40,156 bases of DNA from NCBI GenBank assembly GCA_004554085.1, contig SFNY01000011.1, forward strand, positions 1-40,156, in the 5' to 3' direction. The stretch is from Clostridiales bacterium. GTDB lineage: Bacteria; Bacillota; Clostridia; Christensenellales; Aristaeellaceae. The stretch's first letter is position 1; each line of letters opens with the position of its first letter. Of this stretch, positions 32,846 to 40,156 are shown in pieces. The position numbers were made by a program, and so were the translations under genes. The notes below the pieces were generated by a model. The model did not search any database. It saw only the letters and a program-made list of their open reading frames with translations, and had not been told where the DNA came from.

Positions 32846-32874
32846 ATTATATCACCCAGAAAATGGAAAAGCAA
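32846..32874 (-). promoter_or_regulatory. promoter of the 7TM-kinase-regulator operon
   Basis: Minus strand TTGCTT (32874-32869), a 17-base spacer and TATAAT (32851-32846), 38 bases before ATG 32807. No convincing promoter is seen for the divergent gene in the rest of 32808-33016. Confidence 0.78.
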
Positions 32875-33016
32875 CATTGCATGGGCTGGGTCGGCTTCCG
32901 AGGAAGCGCAGCCTGCGAAAATATCCGTCGGAACAGAAAAATGGCCATTTGACCGAAGCGGAATCGGAAAGAAACTGTTAAAATATGGATGAAGATGGAG
33001 ATGGAGGCGATTCGGT

Positions 33017-33403
33017 TTGAAGGACATCGTAATCAGCGTTCAAAACGCGCTGCTATCCGAGGCGATTGGGCGGGCGCTCTGCCAGCGCGGACAGTTCCGC
33101 TGCCAGCAGGTCGCGCCCGGAAGGCCCCAGGAAATCGTTTCCGTGTGCAAGACCCTTCAGGCGGACATCGTGCTGATGGAGGTCAACCGCTTTCCCGCCG
33201 CTACGCTGGAGAAGCGGCTGGAGACCGGCGAAAGGCTGCGCCGCATGCTGCCGGAGTGCCGCATCGTGCTGCTGTGCGACGAGGTGGCGGATCCGGAGCT
33301 CGCGGAGCGGGTGATGGGTGTCCGACAGCTGGGCCAGATCGACGGCTTCTTCTACGCCTCCGTGTCGGCCGCCTATCTGAGCGCGGCGCTGGAGGCCATG
33401 TGA
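33017..33403 (+). CDS. receiver-like protein lacking the phosphorylated aspartate
   Basis: A 128-residue protein from TTG 33017, with GGAGG 9 bases upstream. Its pattern follows a stand-alone response-regulator receiver (ADIVLMEVNRFP, RIVLLCDEV, QIDGFFYASVSAAYLSAALE). Glu55 sits where the phospho-aspartate should be, the N-terminal acidic pair is replaced by ISVQN, and the conserved lysine after GFF is absent. It is thus a pseudo-receiver that cannot be phosphorylated in the usual way. It lies divergent to the 7TM/kinase/regulator operon and may bind one of those proteins. Confidence 0.65.
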   Translation: MKDIVISVQNALLSEAIGRALCQRGQFRCQQVAPGRPQEIVSVCKTLQADIVLMEVNRFPAATLEKRLETGERLRRMLPECRIVLLCDEVADPELAERVMGVRQLGQIDGFFYASVSAAYLSAALEAM

Positions 33404-33532
33404 CGCGCGGCGCTTTCCACTTCATAATCTAGGGTCGAGGCGGGAACTGGACTGAAAGGGGGATCGCAGTTGGGAAGGTTGCCGCAGCGGCTTGGAGATC
33501 ACAATAAAAGAGAAGAAATGGAGGAAACCAAG

Positions 33533-34216
33533 ATGAAAAAGACACTATCTGTGCTGCTGCTTGCAGCCCTGATGCTCGCCGCGCTCTGCGGCGCGATGGC
33601 CGAGGTTGCCGACGTCACCGGCGCGTGGTACGCGAGCGTGTTCGGCATGACCATGACCATTACCCTGAACGAGGACGGCAGCTATCTCATGGAGATGATC
33701 GATGAGGAACCTGAGACGGGCGTCTGGAAGCTGGACGGCGAGACCTTGATTATGGACGAGGGCACGGAAGCGGAGACTGCCCTGGCCTACGATGGAACGA
33801 GCATGACCCTCGACCTGGGCGAAGGCCTTGAAGTCGTATTCACCCGCGAGCCCATTGCCGCCTTCGAACCCTCTCCTGCCCGCACGGACGCGACGCTGGA
33901 GGAGTATGCGGGCGAATGGATCTGCACGATGCTTTCCACGATGGGCGCGCAGGTATCGCCGGAGCTGATGGGCGTGGAAATGTCGATGTCCATCGATGGC
34001 GAAAGCGTCGTGATGACCCTGGGCATGTTTGAGGAACCCATCACCGTGGAGCTGACGGCTGCGTTTGCCGATGGCGCGTTGACGCTGGTGCTTCCCTCCG
34101 AGTACGAGGGCGGCGAGGACAACGTATTTACGGTTCAGCTGCTGGAGGACGGCGGCATGAGCGTCGAAACCGTCATGTACGAAGAGGCCTTCACTTTCTA
34201 TCTGAGCGCTGTCTGA
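33533..34216 (+). CDS. secreted lipocalin-like two-module protein
   Basis: A 227-residue protein with a signal peptide (KKTLSVLLLAALMLAALCGA, cut after AMA). Two beta-rich modules of ~90-100 residues follow. Module 1 reads DVTGAWYASVFGMTMTITLN, EDGSYLMEM, TGVWKLDGETLIMD and ends VVFTREP. Module 2 starts EEYAGEWICTMLSTMG. The module pattern (G-x-W-Y, EDG, W...DG, FTRE) also occurs twice at the C-terminus of the BspA-like protein at 36945. ATG 33533 has GGAGG 8 bases upstream; ATG 33518 is possible but less well placed. The product is exported; no binding partner is known. Confidence 0.72.
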   Translation: MKKTLSVLLLAALMLAALCGAMAEVADVTGAWYASVFGMTMTITLNEDGSYLMEMIDEEPETGVWKLDGETLIMDEGTEAETALAYDGTSMTLDLGEGLEVVFTREPIAAFEPSPARTDATLEEYAGEWICTMLSTMGAQVSPELMGVEMSMSIDGESVVMTLGMFEEPITVELTAAFADGALTLVLPSEYEGGEDNVFTVQLLEDGGMSVETVMYEEAFTFYLSAV

Positions 34217-34244
34217 TTGCCAGTCAAGCCTTGACCACCGCACG

Positions 34245-34275
34245 GCATTCCGGTTTCCGGAATGCCGGTTCTCCA
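34245..34275 (+). terminator. hairpin after the lipocalin-like gene
   Basis: A 9-bp stem (34245-34253 with 34261-34269) is followed by GTTCTCC, a weak T-run. Probably a modest terminator. Confidence 0.5.
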
Positions 34276-34345
34276 TTGAAAAATCATTCCTGCGCAAGTA
34301 TAATTATTGCAGGAATATCATTTGGAACGAGAGAGGATGAGGGAT

Positions 34346-35131
34346 ATGAGAAAGTACCGGCGCCTCATTGCGCTGCTGCTGGTGCTGTTGCTCTGCGCGG
34401 GTGCGGCTTCGGCGGAGCTGCGGCGCGGCGATTCGGGCGACGGGGTGTACGCCCTGCAGGAGCTGCTGTTTGAGTCCGGCTGGCTCTTCGAGCTGCCGGA
34501 CGGCGCGTTCGGCAAAAACACCGAGCAGGCCGTGAAGGATTACGAGCGCTACGCAGGCCTTCCGGTGGACGGCGTTGCCGATGACGAGATGCTGGCGGCG
34601 CTTCAGGCGGACTGGTATGCGCTGATGGTCGAGCTCGGCCAGATTGAACCCGAGGAGGGCGCTCCGATCTACGAGGATGAGCCCGATGCGGACGGAGCTT
34701 ATGCCTACGGCGAATATCCCTACTTCTGCACCCACAGCTCCGTGGACGCGCGGGCCAGCGCTGTCTCCTACTGCGAGAGCCACGCGAAGCTCAACGCGCT
34801 GACGGAGGAGTTGCTTCAGAACGGCTCCGTGGAGGACGCAAGGCAGGCCTATGAGCTGTGGCGCGGGGAGATCCTCTGCCTGTACGAAATGTGGCTGAAC
34901 CAGACGCAGGAGGACGGCAAGGCCGACGTCGTCACGTCGCGCACGCTGTATCTGTCCGCCATGGAGGCGCAGCTGCGCGCGGTGCGCAAGCACCATGAGA
35001 GCTTCCAGATCGACCCCGGCGAGGCGCAGGCGATCGGCGCGCTGGTGATGCAGCTGCGCGCACAGGCCGCGTGGCTGTGCGCGATGACCAGCGGCGCACT
35101 TGCGGTCAATGAAAGCGGGGAGGAACTGTGA
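34346..35131 (+). CDS. secreted peptidoglycan-binding-domain protein
   Basis: A 261-residue protein. The signal peptide (RRLIALLLVLLLCAGAASA) is followed by a PG_binding_1 domain at about 25-87: LRRGDSGDGVYALQELLFES, DGAFGKNTEQAVKDYERYAG. After an acidic linker the C-terminal ~125 residues form a helical domain with paired Cys and a W...L...Y...W pattern (AYELWRGEILCLYEMWLN). A related domain ends the protein at 35658. ATG 34346 is chosen over ATG 34337, which abuts the GAGG site. Its stop overlaps the GTG start of the next gene. Probably anchored to the cell wall. Confidence 0.8.
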   Translation: MRKYRRLIALLLVLLLCAGAASAELRRGDSGDGVYALQELLFESGWLFELPDGAFGKNTEQAVKDYERYAGLPVDGVADDEMLAALQADWYALMVELGQIEPEEGAPIYEDEPDADGAYAYGEYPYFCTHSSVDARASAVSYCESHAKLNALTEELLQNGSVEDARQAYELWRGEILCLYEMWLNQTQEDGKADVVTSRTLYLSAMEAQLRAVRKHHESFQIDPGEAQAIGALVMQLRAQAAWLCAMTSGALAVNESGEEL

Positions 35132-35622
35132 AGCAGCTGATCGCTGCGCTGATGGCGCTGATCCTTGCCCTGACCGGAGCGCAGACCGCGCCCGCGCGCA
35201 CGGACGCGGCGCTGACCGCATTCTCCTTCAACCACGGCGGCATGAGCATGGATCAGATTTTCAGCTACGCCGTGTATGGGCGGGACGGGCGCATGCTGGC
35301 GGACTTCGATCTGTACTGCCGGTACGAGATCGAGGGCGTGGAGCTGGATGCGGCGGACGTGGAGGCCCTCCGGGAGCTGATCGACGAAAACGATCTCTGG
35401 TCGTGGAACGGCTTTCAGAAAAGCAATTCCTACGTTCTGGACGGCGACAGCTTCGGCCTGAGCGCCAGCTTTGCTGACGGCACGGAGCTGAGCGCCTGGG
35501 GAAGCAACGCCTATCCCAAGGGATATTCGGCGGGTGCGCAGGCGATCTGCGCGTACTTCGAGGCGCTGATGGAGAAGTACGGGATTGATCCGGAGCGCAT
35601 GGAAATGGTCGGCTCGGAGTGA
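35128..35622 (+). CDS. small secreted protein of unknown function
   Basis: A 164-residue protein from GTG 35128, overlapping the previous stop by 4 bases, with a GGGGAGGA site. The signal peptide is KQLIAALMALILALTGAQTA. The mature part (FSFNHGGMSMDQIFSYAVYG, LWSWNGFQKSNSYVLDGDSF) is acidic and rich in Tyr, Ser and Asp, with no cysteine-rich motif. No family recognised. Translational coupling to the peptidoglycan-binding gene suggests a shared envelope role. Confidence 0.68.
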   Translation: MKQLIAALMALILALTGAQTAPARTDAALTAFSFNHGGMSMDQIFSYAVYGRDGRMLADFDLYCRYEIEGVELDAADVEALRELIDENDLWSWNGFQKSNSYVLDGDSFGLSASFADGTELSAWGSNAYPKGYSAGAQAICAYFEALMEKYGIDPERMEMVGSE

Positions 35623-35657
35623 GAAGTACAAAGATCATCATTGGAGGAAATCAGACG

Positions 35658-36917
35658 ATGAAGAAGAGGGTTTGGATCGTGGTTGCCCTGTGCATCCTCG
35701 CCATGCTTCTGCCGATGGCGCATGCGATGGACTGCTGGTACAAGGAAAAGTACGGCGATCACGACTGGGAGCAGGTCGACGTAAAGCTGCCGACCTGTGA
35801 AACCGACGGTTCTTATACGCTGGAGTGCCGACAGTGCGGCGAGAACAAGAAGGTCGTCACAGAGAAGGCCTACGGCCATGACAAGACGCTGATGGAGAGC
35901 GTGGATCCCAGCTGCACCAAGACCGGCTACAAGCGCTACGCCTGCGAGACCTGCGGCAAGACGATCTTCGACGAGATCCCCGCTGCGGGACACAAGTACA
36001 AGGATGTGGAGACGCTGGAGATCGCCACCTGCCAGCAGGAGGGTTCCATGCGCACCCGCTGCACCGTCTGCAACCAGGCGGGCCTGCGCACGATCAAAAA
36101 GACCGATCACAAGTACGGAAGCTGGACCATCACCACTGCGGCGACGGACCACTCCATGGGCAGCCGCACCCGCAAGTGTACCTACTGCGGCAGGGAACAG
36201 AGCGAGGATTTCTATCCCGACGGCACGCTCTACCGGGGCATGAAGAAGTGCGACGAGGTCGTGGAGCTTCAGCGCATGCTCATCGATCTGAAGTTCCTCA
36301 ACGACAAGGCCGACGGTATCTTCGGCAAGAAGACCGAGCAGGCCGTCAAGGACTACCAGAAGTGGGCGCGCTTCGAGGTCACGGGCGTCGCCTATCCCCA
36401 GACGCGCAACGCTGTTGGAAGCAGCTGGGAGGAGCTGATGGCCCCCACCGCAGCGCCCACGCCGGTGCCCACGCCAGTACCCACTGCCGTGCCCACGCCT
36501 GTGCCCACCGAAGCGCCGGTGGAGTATCCTGTGTGCTGCACCGTGACCGTGGATGAAAGCGGCGCGGAGCACATCGCCTACTGTGAGCTGCACGATGCGA
36601 TCCATCAGGCGGCGGCGCAGCTGCTTGCGGAGGCGAAGACAGATGCGGCGGTGGCGAACGCATGGAAGATCGCCCGCAGCATGTGGTCGGCGGAGCTGGA
36701 TTCGCTGTATGATCGCTGGAAGTCCGCCGCGACTTCGGAGGAGCTGCCCCAGATCGCCAGCGATCAGGCGCTGTTCCTCGCCATGCTGAACAGCCAGGAG
36801 GGCCTGATGAAGAATCGCGGGGCCTCTCAGCAGGCGATGGACGAGAAGGTCGCCGCGCTGCTGATGGAGCAGTGCGTCTACGTCTGCGCGGCGATGTACG
36901 CGCAGTCCCTTGCATAA
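35658..36917 (+). CDS. secreted zinc-ribbon-repeat / peptidoglycan-binding protein
   Basis: A 419-residue protein from ATG 35658 (GGAGG at proper spacing). Signal peptide to about residue 23. Four repeats at ~30-190 share GH/DH, a Thr-Cys, and a C-x2-C pair (CRQCGENK, CETCGKT, CTVCNQ, CTYCGRE), as in Gram-positive surface repeats. A PG_binding_1 domain at about 198-255 has DGIFGKKTEQAVKDYQKWAR. A Pro/Thr linker (APTPVPTPVPTAVPTPVPTE) follows, then a ~125-residue C-terminal domain related to that of the 34346 gene, with WSAELDSLYDRW. It is thought to bind the cell wall; the function of the tail domain is unknown. Confidence 0.78.
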   Translation: MKKRVWIVVALCILAMLLPMAHAMDCWYKEKYGDHDWEQVDVKLPTCETDGSYTLECRQCGENKKVVTEKAYGHDKTLMESVDPSCTKTGYKRYACETCGKTIFDEIPAAGHKYKDVETLEIATCQQEGSMRTRCTVCNQAGLRTIKKTDHKYGSWTITTAATDHSMGSRTRKCTYCGREQSEDFYPDGTLYRGMKKCDEVVELQRMLIDLKFLNDKADGIFGKKTEQAVKDYQKWARFEVTGVAYPQTRNAVGSSWEELMAPTAAPTPVPTPVPTAVPTPVPTEAPVEYPVCCTVTVDESGAEHIAYCELHDAIHQAAAQLLAEAKTDAAVANAWKIARSMWSAELDSLYDRWKSAATSEELPQIASDQALFLAMLNSQEGLMKNRGASQQAMDEKVAALLMEQCVYVCAAMYAQSLA

Positions 36918-36944
36918 CAGATTTCTGGGAAAGGAAGGATGAAA

Positions 36945-39900
36945 ATGAAACCGACGAAACGTATCTTGTGGATGCTGCTCGCGCTGGCGCTGCTGCTGTG
37001 CGCGACGGCTGCGCTGGCGGAGGAGCCGCAGTGGTCGTATGACAGCGGCAACATGTTCCTCATGCCGGAAGGTGCGCTGAGCGGCGACGTGGCAGTCCCC
37101 GCCGAGGTGGACGGCTATGCGGTCAACGCCATCAAGTACAACGCCTTCAACTCGAACAATGAAATCACCTCGCTGACGATGCCCGACACGCTGCGCGCGA
37201 TCCAGAGCGGGGCCATTTCCTGGATGGACGGCCTGACCAGCGTGACGCTGAACGAGGGGCTCGAGTACATCGGCTCCAACTTCCAGAACTGCAACGCGCT
37301 GACCAGCCTGACCATCCCGGCCAGCGTCCGCATCGTGGACGGCGCGATCGGTTCCTGTGAAAACCTGAAGGAGGTTTATTTCGAGGGTGCGTGCCCGCTC
37401 TTCCTGAACACCGACTGGTGCTTTGACTGGCTGAGCGAGGACTACGTGATCTACGTGCCCGACGACCAGATGGACGCCTACGCGGCGGCGCTTGCCGAGG
37501 CGAACGGCGCGGCGGAGCACCTTCAGCCCAGCGGCAAAAATGCCGCGCTCCCCGAGGAAACCGGCGAGGACTGGTTCACCTTTGATCCCGCCACCGGCGC
37601 GATCACCGGATACAGGGAGTACCACGCCTGGCTGGAGATTCCTGCGACCATCGACGGCGTGGCGGTGAAGTCCATCGGCGCGGAGGCCTTCGTGAGCGAC
37701 TACTCCGTGTACGGAATCGTGTTCCCCGAGGGACTGGAGCGCATCGAGGACGGCGCGTTCCGCGCGGCCAGCAACCTCGCCTACGTGAAGTTCCCCTCCA
37801 CGCTCAAGACCATCGCCAACGGCGCGTTCTTCAACGCCCAGATCGGTCAGATCGACTGGAGCGAGGGCCTGGAGGAGATCGGCGCGCACGCGTTCCAGTA
37901 CGGCGGCCAGGCCATTCTGGAGCTCCCCTCCACGCTGCGCACCATCGGCGAGAGCGCCTTTGAGAGCGCCTGGTGCCAGGAGGTTCACCTGGGCGGCAGC
38001 GTGGAATCCGTCGGCGCGCGCGCCTTCGCGGGCACGCCGCTGAACTACGTGGTTCTCGACGCGTACACCCTCATCGACCTGGCCCCGGACGCGTTCGCCG
38101 AGACCGATCTGGCCGACGTTGACCTGCCCTGGGACAGCTCCATGGAAAACCGCGACGCATATGCGGCGCTGCTGAAGGATGCGTGCCCGGACTGCACCGT
38201 CTGGATCAACAACCCCGAAAGCGCCGGCGTGGCGGAGTATCCGATCAATGAAACGGAGATCACGACCATTGAAAACGGCGTGTGGACGGTCTATAATGGG
38301 GATCAGAGGGATCTGACCGTCTGGACGAACTACGACGAGATCGATGTCACCGCGCTGGGCGACGGCCTGTTCAAGGGTAACCAGAGCATCCGCTCCTTCT
38401 ATCCCCACCACTGCGGCTGGTTCACCACCATCGGCAACGAGGCCTTCGCCGACAGCAGCGTGGAGTATGTGGAGCTGTTCGGCTCCATCACCACCATCGG
38501 CGACGAGGCCTTCCGCAACTGTGTGAACCTCACTGCTCTGAACCTGCCCAACTCGCTGACCAGCCTCGGCGCAGGTGCGCTGAAGGGCTGCACCGGCATC
38601 ACGGAGCTGAACCTGCCCGAATTGCTGACCAGCCTCAGCGCAGGTGCGCTGAAGGGCTGCACGGGCATCACCGAACTGACCCTGCCCGCGTCCCTGACCA
38701 GCCTCGGCGCGGGTGCGCTGGAGGGCTGCACCGGCATCACGGAGCTGACCCTGCCCGAATCGCTGACCAGCATCGGCGATGGCGCGATCAAGGATTGCAC
38801 CGGCATCACGGAGCTGAACCTGCCTGCGTCCCTGACCAGCGTTGGCTCCGGTCTGCTGGAGGGTTGCACGAATCTGAATAAGCTCGTGGTAGGTTGCGAT
38901 CCCGCCATTCTGCCGTCGGATATGCTCGACATGCTGGCGAACATCGACGAGCTGTACCTCTCCAAGGATGCGAGCGACGAGCAGGTGCGCGCGCTGTCCG
39001 AGCTGATGGGCCGTCCCTGGTACGATCCGCTGCCCCGCGAGGGTGAGGAGAGCAGCTTCAAGGCCATGCCCTACGAGCCGCTGCCGGGCGACGACTTCTG
39101 GTACGACGAGGAGTACAGCCGCCTGGACGCCTACCAGGGCTACGAGCTGAACCTGATCCTGCCTCGCGAGATCGACGGCGTGGAGCTTTCCATGATCGGC
39201 GGCGGCATGATGAACCGCGCAAGCTACGGCGACAACTATGATGTGGAGCTGCCGGTGGTTTCCCTGGTGATTCCGGAGAACTACACCGAGATTCCCGCCT
39301 ACGCCTTCCAGAACTGCGATACGCTGGAGACGGTGATCTGCTACGCGCCCATCGAGAAGCTGGAGGAGGGCACGTTCTCCGGCTGCACAAGCCTGACCAA
39401 TGTGGTCTTTGTCAACGGCGTGCGGGAAATTGACCGCTATGTGTTCAAGGATAGCCTGTATCTGGAAACGGTTTACATCGGCGATAAGACCCAGCGGATC
39501 GACGAGAACGCCTTCAAGGATCCCGACGGCTACGAGTACTTCACCGCAGATCAATGCATCACCGACCCCAAGCAGATGCCCGATGTGGACGCGCTGCTGG
39601 AGGAGGTCAAGTGCGATCCCATGCCCATTCCCGAGCCGGAGCCGGAGAACGAGCCGCAGCCTGCCCAGCCCGTGGGCGAGGCCGGCGCGCCCTTCCTCGG
39701 CGAATGGTATGGCGTGCGCATGGAGATGGAGGGCATGGCTCTCAGCTTCTCCGAGATGGGCATGGTCATGAATCTGACCTTCCATGAGGACGGCACTGCC
39801 GAGATGTACGATGGCGAGGAGAGCGTAACGAGCAGCTGGAGTGTGGAGGACGGCGCGGCCATCGTCGATGGCTTGAGCTGCACCCTTCTGGATGACGGCA

Positions 39901-40156
39901 CGCTCTGTGTGGAAGAGGACGGCGCGAAGCTCATCTTCACTCGCGAGGGCGCTGAGATTGCAAGCGGAACTGCGGAACCGGAGTCTGAACCCGCCCAGCC
40001 CGTGGACGCGGAGGGCGCGGCCTTCCTCGGCGACTGGTATGGCACGACCATGGAGATGGAGGGCATGGTTCTCAGCTTCTCCGAGATGGGCATGGTCATG
40101 AATCTGACCTTCCATGAGGACGGCACTGCCGAGATGTACGATGGCGAGGAGAGCGT
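36945..40156 (+). CDS. BspA-like leucine-rich-repeat surface protein (3' end outside window)
   Basis: A single open frame from ATG 36945 (AAGGAAGG 6 bases upstream; ATG 36939 abuts the site) to the window edge, at least 1070 residues. Signal peptide RILWMLLALALLLCATAALA. Repeats of the BspA/TpLRR type fill most of residues 40-820, for example SIGAEAFVSDY, TIGESAFESAW and ITSLTMPDTLRAIQSGAIS. Near residues 538-645 five 23-residue repeats of the form LTSLGAGALKGCTGITEL are almost identical. The C-terminus after a Pro/Glu linker carries lipocalin-like modules, the last cut by the window. Such proteins often mediate adhesion; role here unproven. Confidence 0.85.
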   Translation, partial: MKPTKRILWMLLALALLLCATAALAEEPQWSYDSGNMFLMPEGALSGDVAVPAEVDGYAVNAIKYNAFNSNNEITSLTMPDTLRAIQSGAISWMDGLTSVTLNEGLEYIGSNFQNCNALTSLTIPASVRIVDGAIGSCENLKEVYFEGACPLFLNTDWCFDWLSEDYVIYVPDDQMDAYAAALAEANGAAEHLQPSGKNAALPEETGEDWFTFDPATGAITGYREYHAWLEIPATIDGVAVKSIGAEAFVSDYSVYGIVFPEGLERIEDGAFRAASNLAYVKFPSTLKTIANGAFFNAQIGQIDWSEGLEEIGAHAFQYGGQAILELPSTLRTIGESAFESAWCQEVHLGGSVESVGARAFAGTPLNYVVLDAYTLIDLAPDAFAETDLADVDLPWDSSMENRDAYAALLKDACPDCTVWINNPESAGVAEYPINETEITTIENGVWTVYNGDQRDLTVWTNYDEIDVTALGDGLFKGNQSIRSFYPHHCGWFTTIGNEAFADSSVEYVELFGSITTIGDEAFRNCVNLTALNLPNSLTSLGAGALKGCTGITELNLPELLTSLSAGALKGCTGITELTLPASLTSLGAGALEGCTGITELTLPESLTSIGDGAIKDCTGITELNLPASLTSVGSGLLEGCTNLNKLVVGCDPAILPSDMLDMLANIDELYLSKDASDEQVRALSELMGRPWYDPLPREGEESSFKAMPYEPLPGDDFWYDEEYSRLDAYQGYELNLILPREIDGVELSMIGGGMMNRASYGDNYDVELPVVSLVIPENYTEIPAYAFQNCDTLETVICYAPIEKLEEGTFSGCTSLTNVVFVNGVREIDRYVFKDSLYLETVYIGDKTQRIDENAFKDPDGYEYFTADQCITDPKQMPDVDALLEEVKCDPMPIPEPEPENEPQPAQPVGEAGAPFLGEWYGVRMEMEGMALSFSEMGMVMNLTFHEDGTAEMYDGEESVTSSWSVEDGAAIVDGLSCTLLDDGTLCVEEDGAKLIFTREGAEIASGTAEPESEPAQPVDAEGAAFLGDWYGTTMEMEGMVLSFSEMGMVMNLTFHEDGTAEMYDGEES
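38556..38880 (+). repeat. 69-bp tandem repeats in the LRR gene
   Basis: Units begin at 38556, 38625, 38694, 38763 and 38832 (the last partial and more diverged), each encoding one 23-residue leucine-rich repeat. The first three are very similar at DNA level, pointing to recent unit gain; the fourth and fifth have drifted. Confidence 0.85.
39692..40156 (+). repeat. 330-bp-spaced direct repeat coding for lipocalin-like modules
   Basis: 39692-39826 and 40022-40156 match at about 129 of 135 bases by eye, with the last ~85 bases identical. The second copy runs off the window end, so the true repeat is longer. It encodes the start of the module FLGEWYG/FLGDWYG up to GTAEMYDGEESV. The level of identity indicates a recent duplication. 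Confidence 0.88.

Noticed and set aside
38556..38880. CRISPR-like regular repeats
   Set aside because: Units are contiguous without spacers and translate in frame as leucine-rich repeats.
35511..40115. A 1534-codon open frame on the minus strand opposite the LRR and secreted protein genes
   Set aside because: It is the mirror of GC-rich codon use in the plus-strand genes; composition is His/Gln/Arg/Val-rich with no domain, and the plus strand has signal peptides, ribosome sites and known repeats.

Overview
The window reads as a chromosomal segment of a GC-rich Gram-positive anaerobe of the Bacillota, most likely a gut-type member of the Clostridia. The support is strong AGGAGG-type ribosome binding sites, sigma-A-type promoters, a CotH-family protein, SpoIIE/RsbW/STAS partner-switching genes, a glycine riboswitch, an AGCS symporter, and secreted BspA-like and peptidoglycan-binding proteins. 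I cannot name a species from sequence reading alone. No rRNA, tRNA, CRISPR array, transposase or phage gene was seen.

Layout. 1-3234 (+): the end of a CotH-family gene, then an iron-sulfur ASKHA activator overlapping a DUF2284 gene. 3539-14351 (-): a ten-gene block that appears to be one transcription unit starting at a clear promoter at 14423-14452. It encodes a STAS anti-sigma-factor antagonist, a DUF2156 protein, an EamA transporter, a membrane protein with a decayed ATPase domain, a Cache-HAMP-SpoIIE phosphatase, an RsbW-like kinase, two small GG-leader peptides with zinc-ribbon cores, a very short HlyD-like adaptor stub, a C39 peptidase/ABC exporter and a second ABC exporter of the NHLM bacteriocin type. 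I regard this as the most interesting system here: peptide export genetically tied to a partner-switching signal cascade. 14753-17289 (+): a secreted SH3-type protein and two overlapping cysteine-rich genes.

17457-24016 (+): a sugar-acid catabolic region. A strong promoter carrying palindromic operator-like sites leads into a scar, where the start of a zinc alcohol dehydrogenase gene is joined to the end of a tartronate-semialdehyde-reductase-type gene. Intact glycerate 2-kinase, PfkB (KDG-kinase-like), 6-phosphogluconate dehydrogenase, GntR/FCD regulator and DUF362 genes follow. 24168-25921 (-): an AGCS amino acid symporter under a tandem glycine riboswitch with a terminator platform.

26048-29131 (-): an ADP-ribosylglycohydrolase, a von Willebrand A protein and a macrodomain protein, which together suggest ADP-ribose removal, plus an XRE/zinc-ribbon regulator. 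29198-32807 (-): a three-gene signalling operon (7TM sensor with decayed ATPase, histidine kinase, LuxR-type response regulator). Divergent to it at 33017 is a small receiver-like protein that lacks the phosphorylatable aspartate.

33533-40156 (+): a run of secreted proteins built from shared modules (lipocalin-like beta units, peptidoglycan-binding domain, a Cys/Trp-rich helical tail, leucine-rich repeats). It ends in a large BspA-like protein cut by the window edge.
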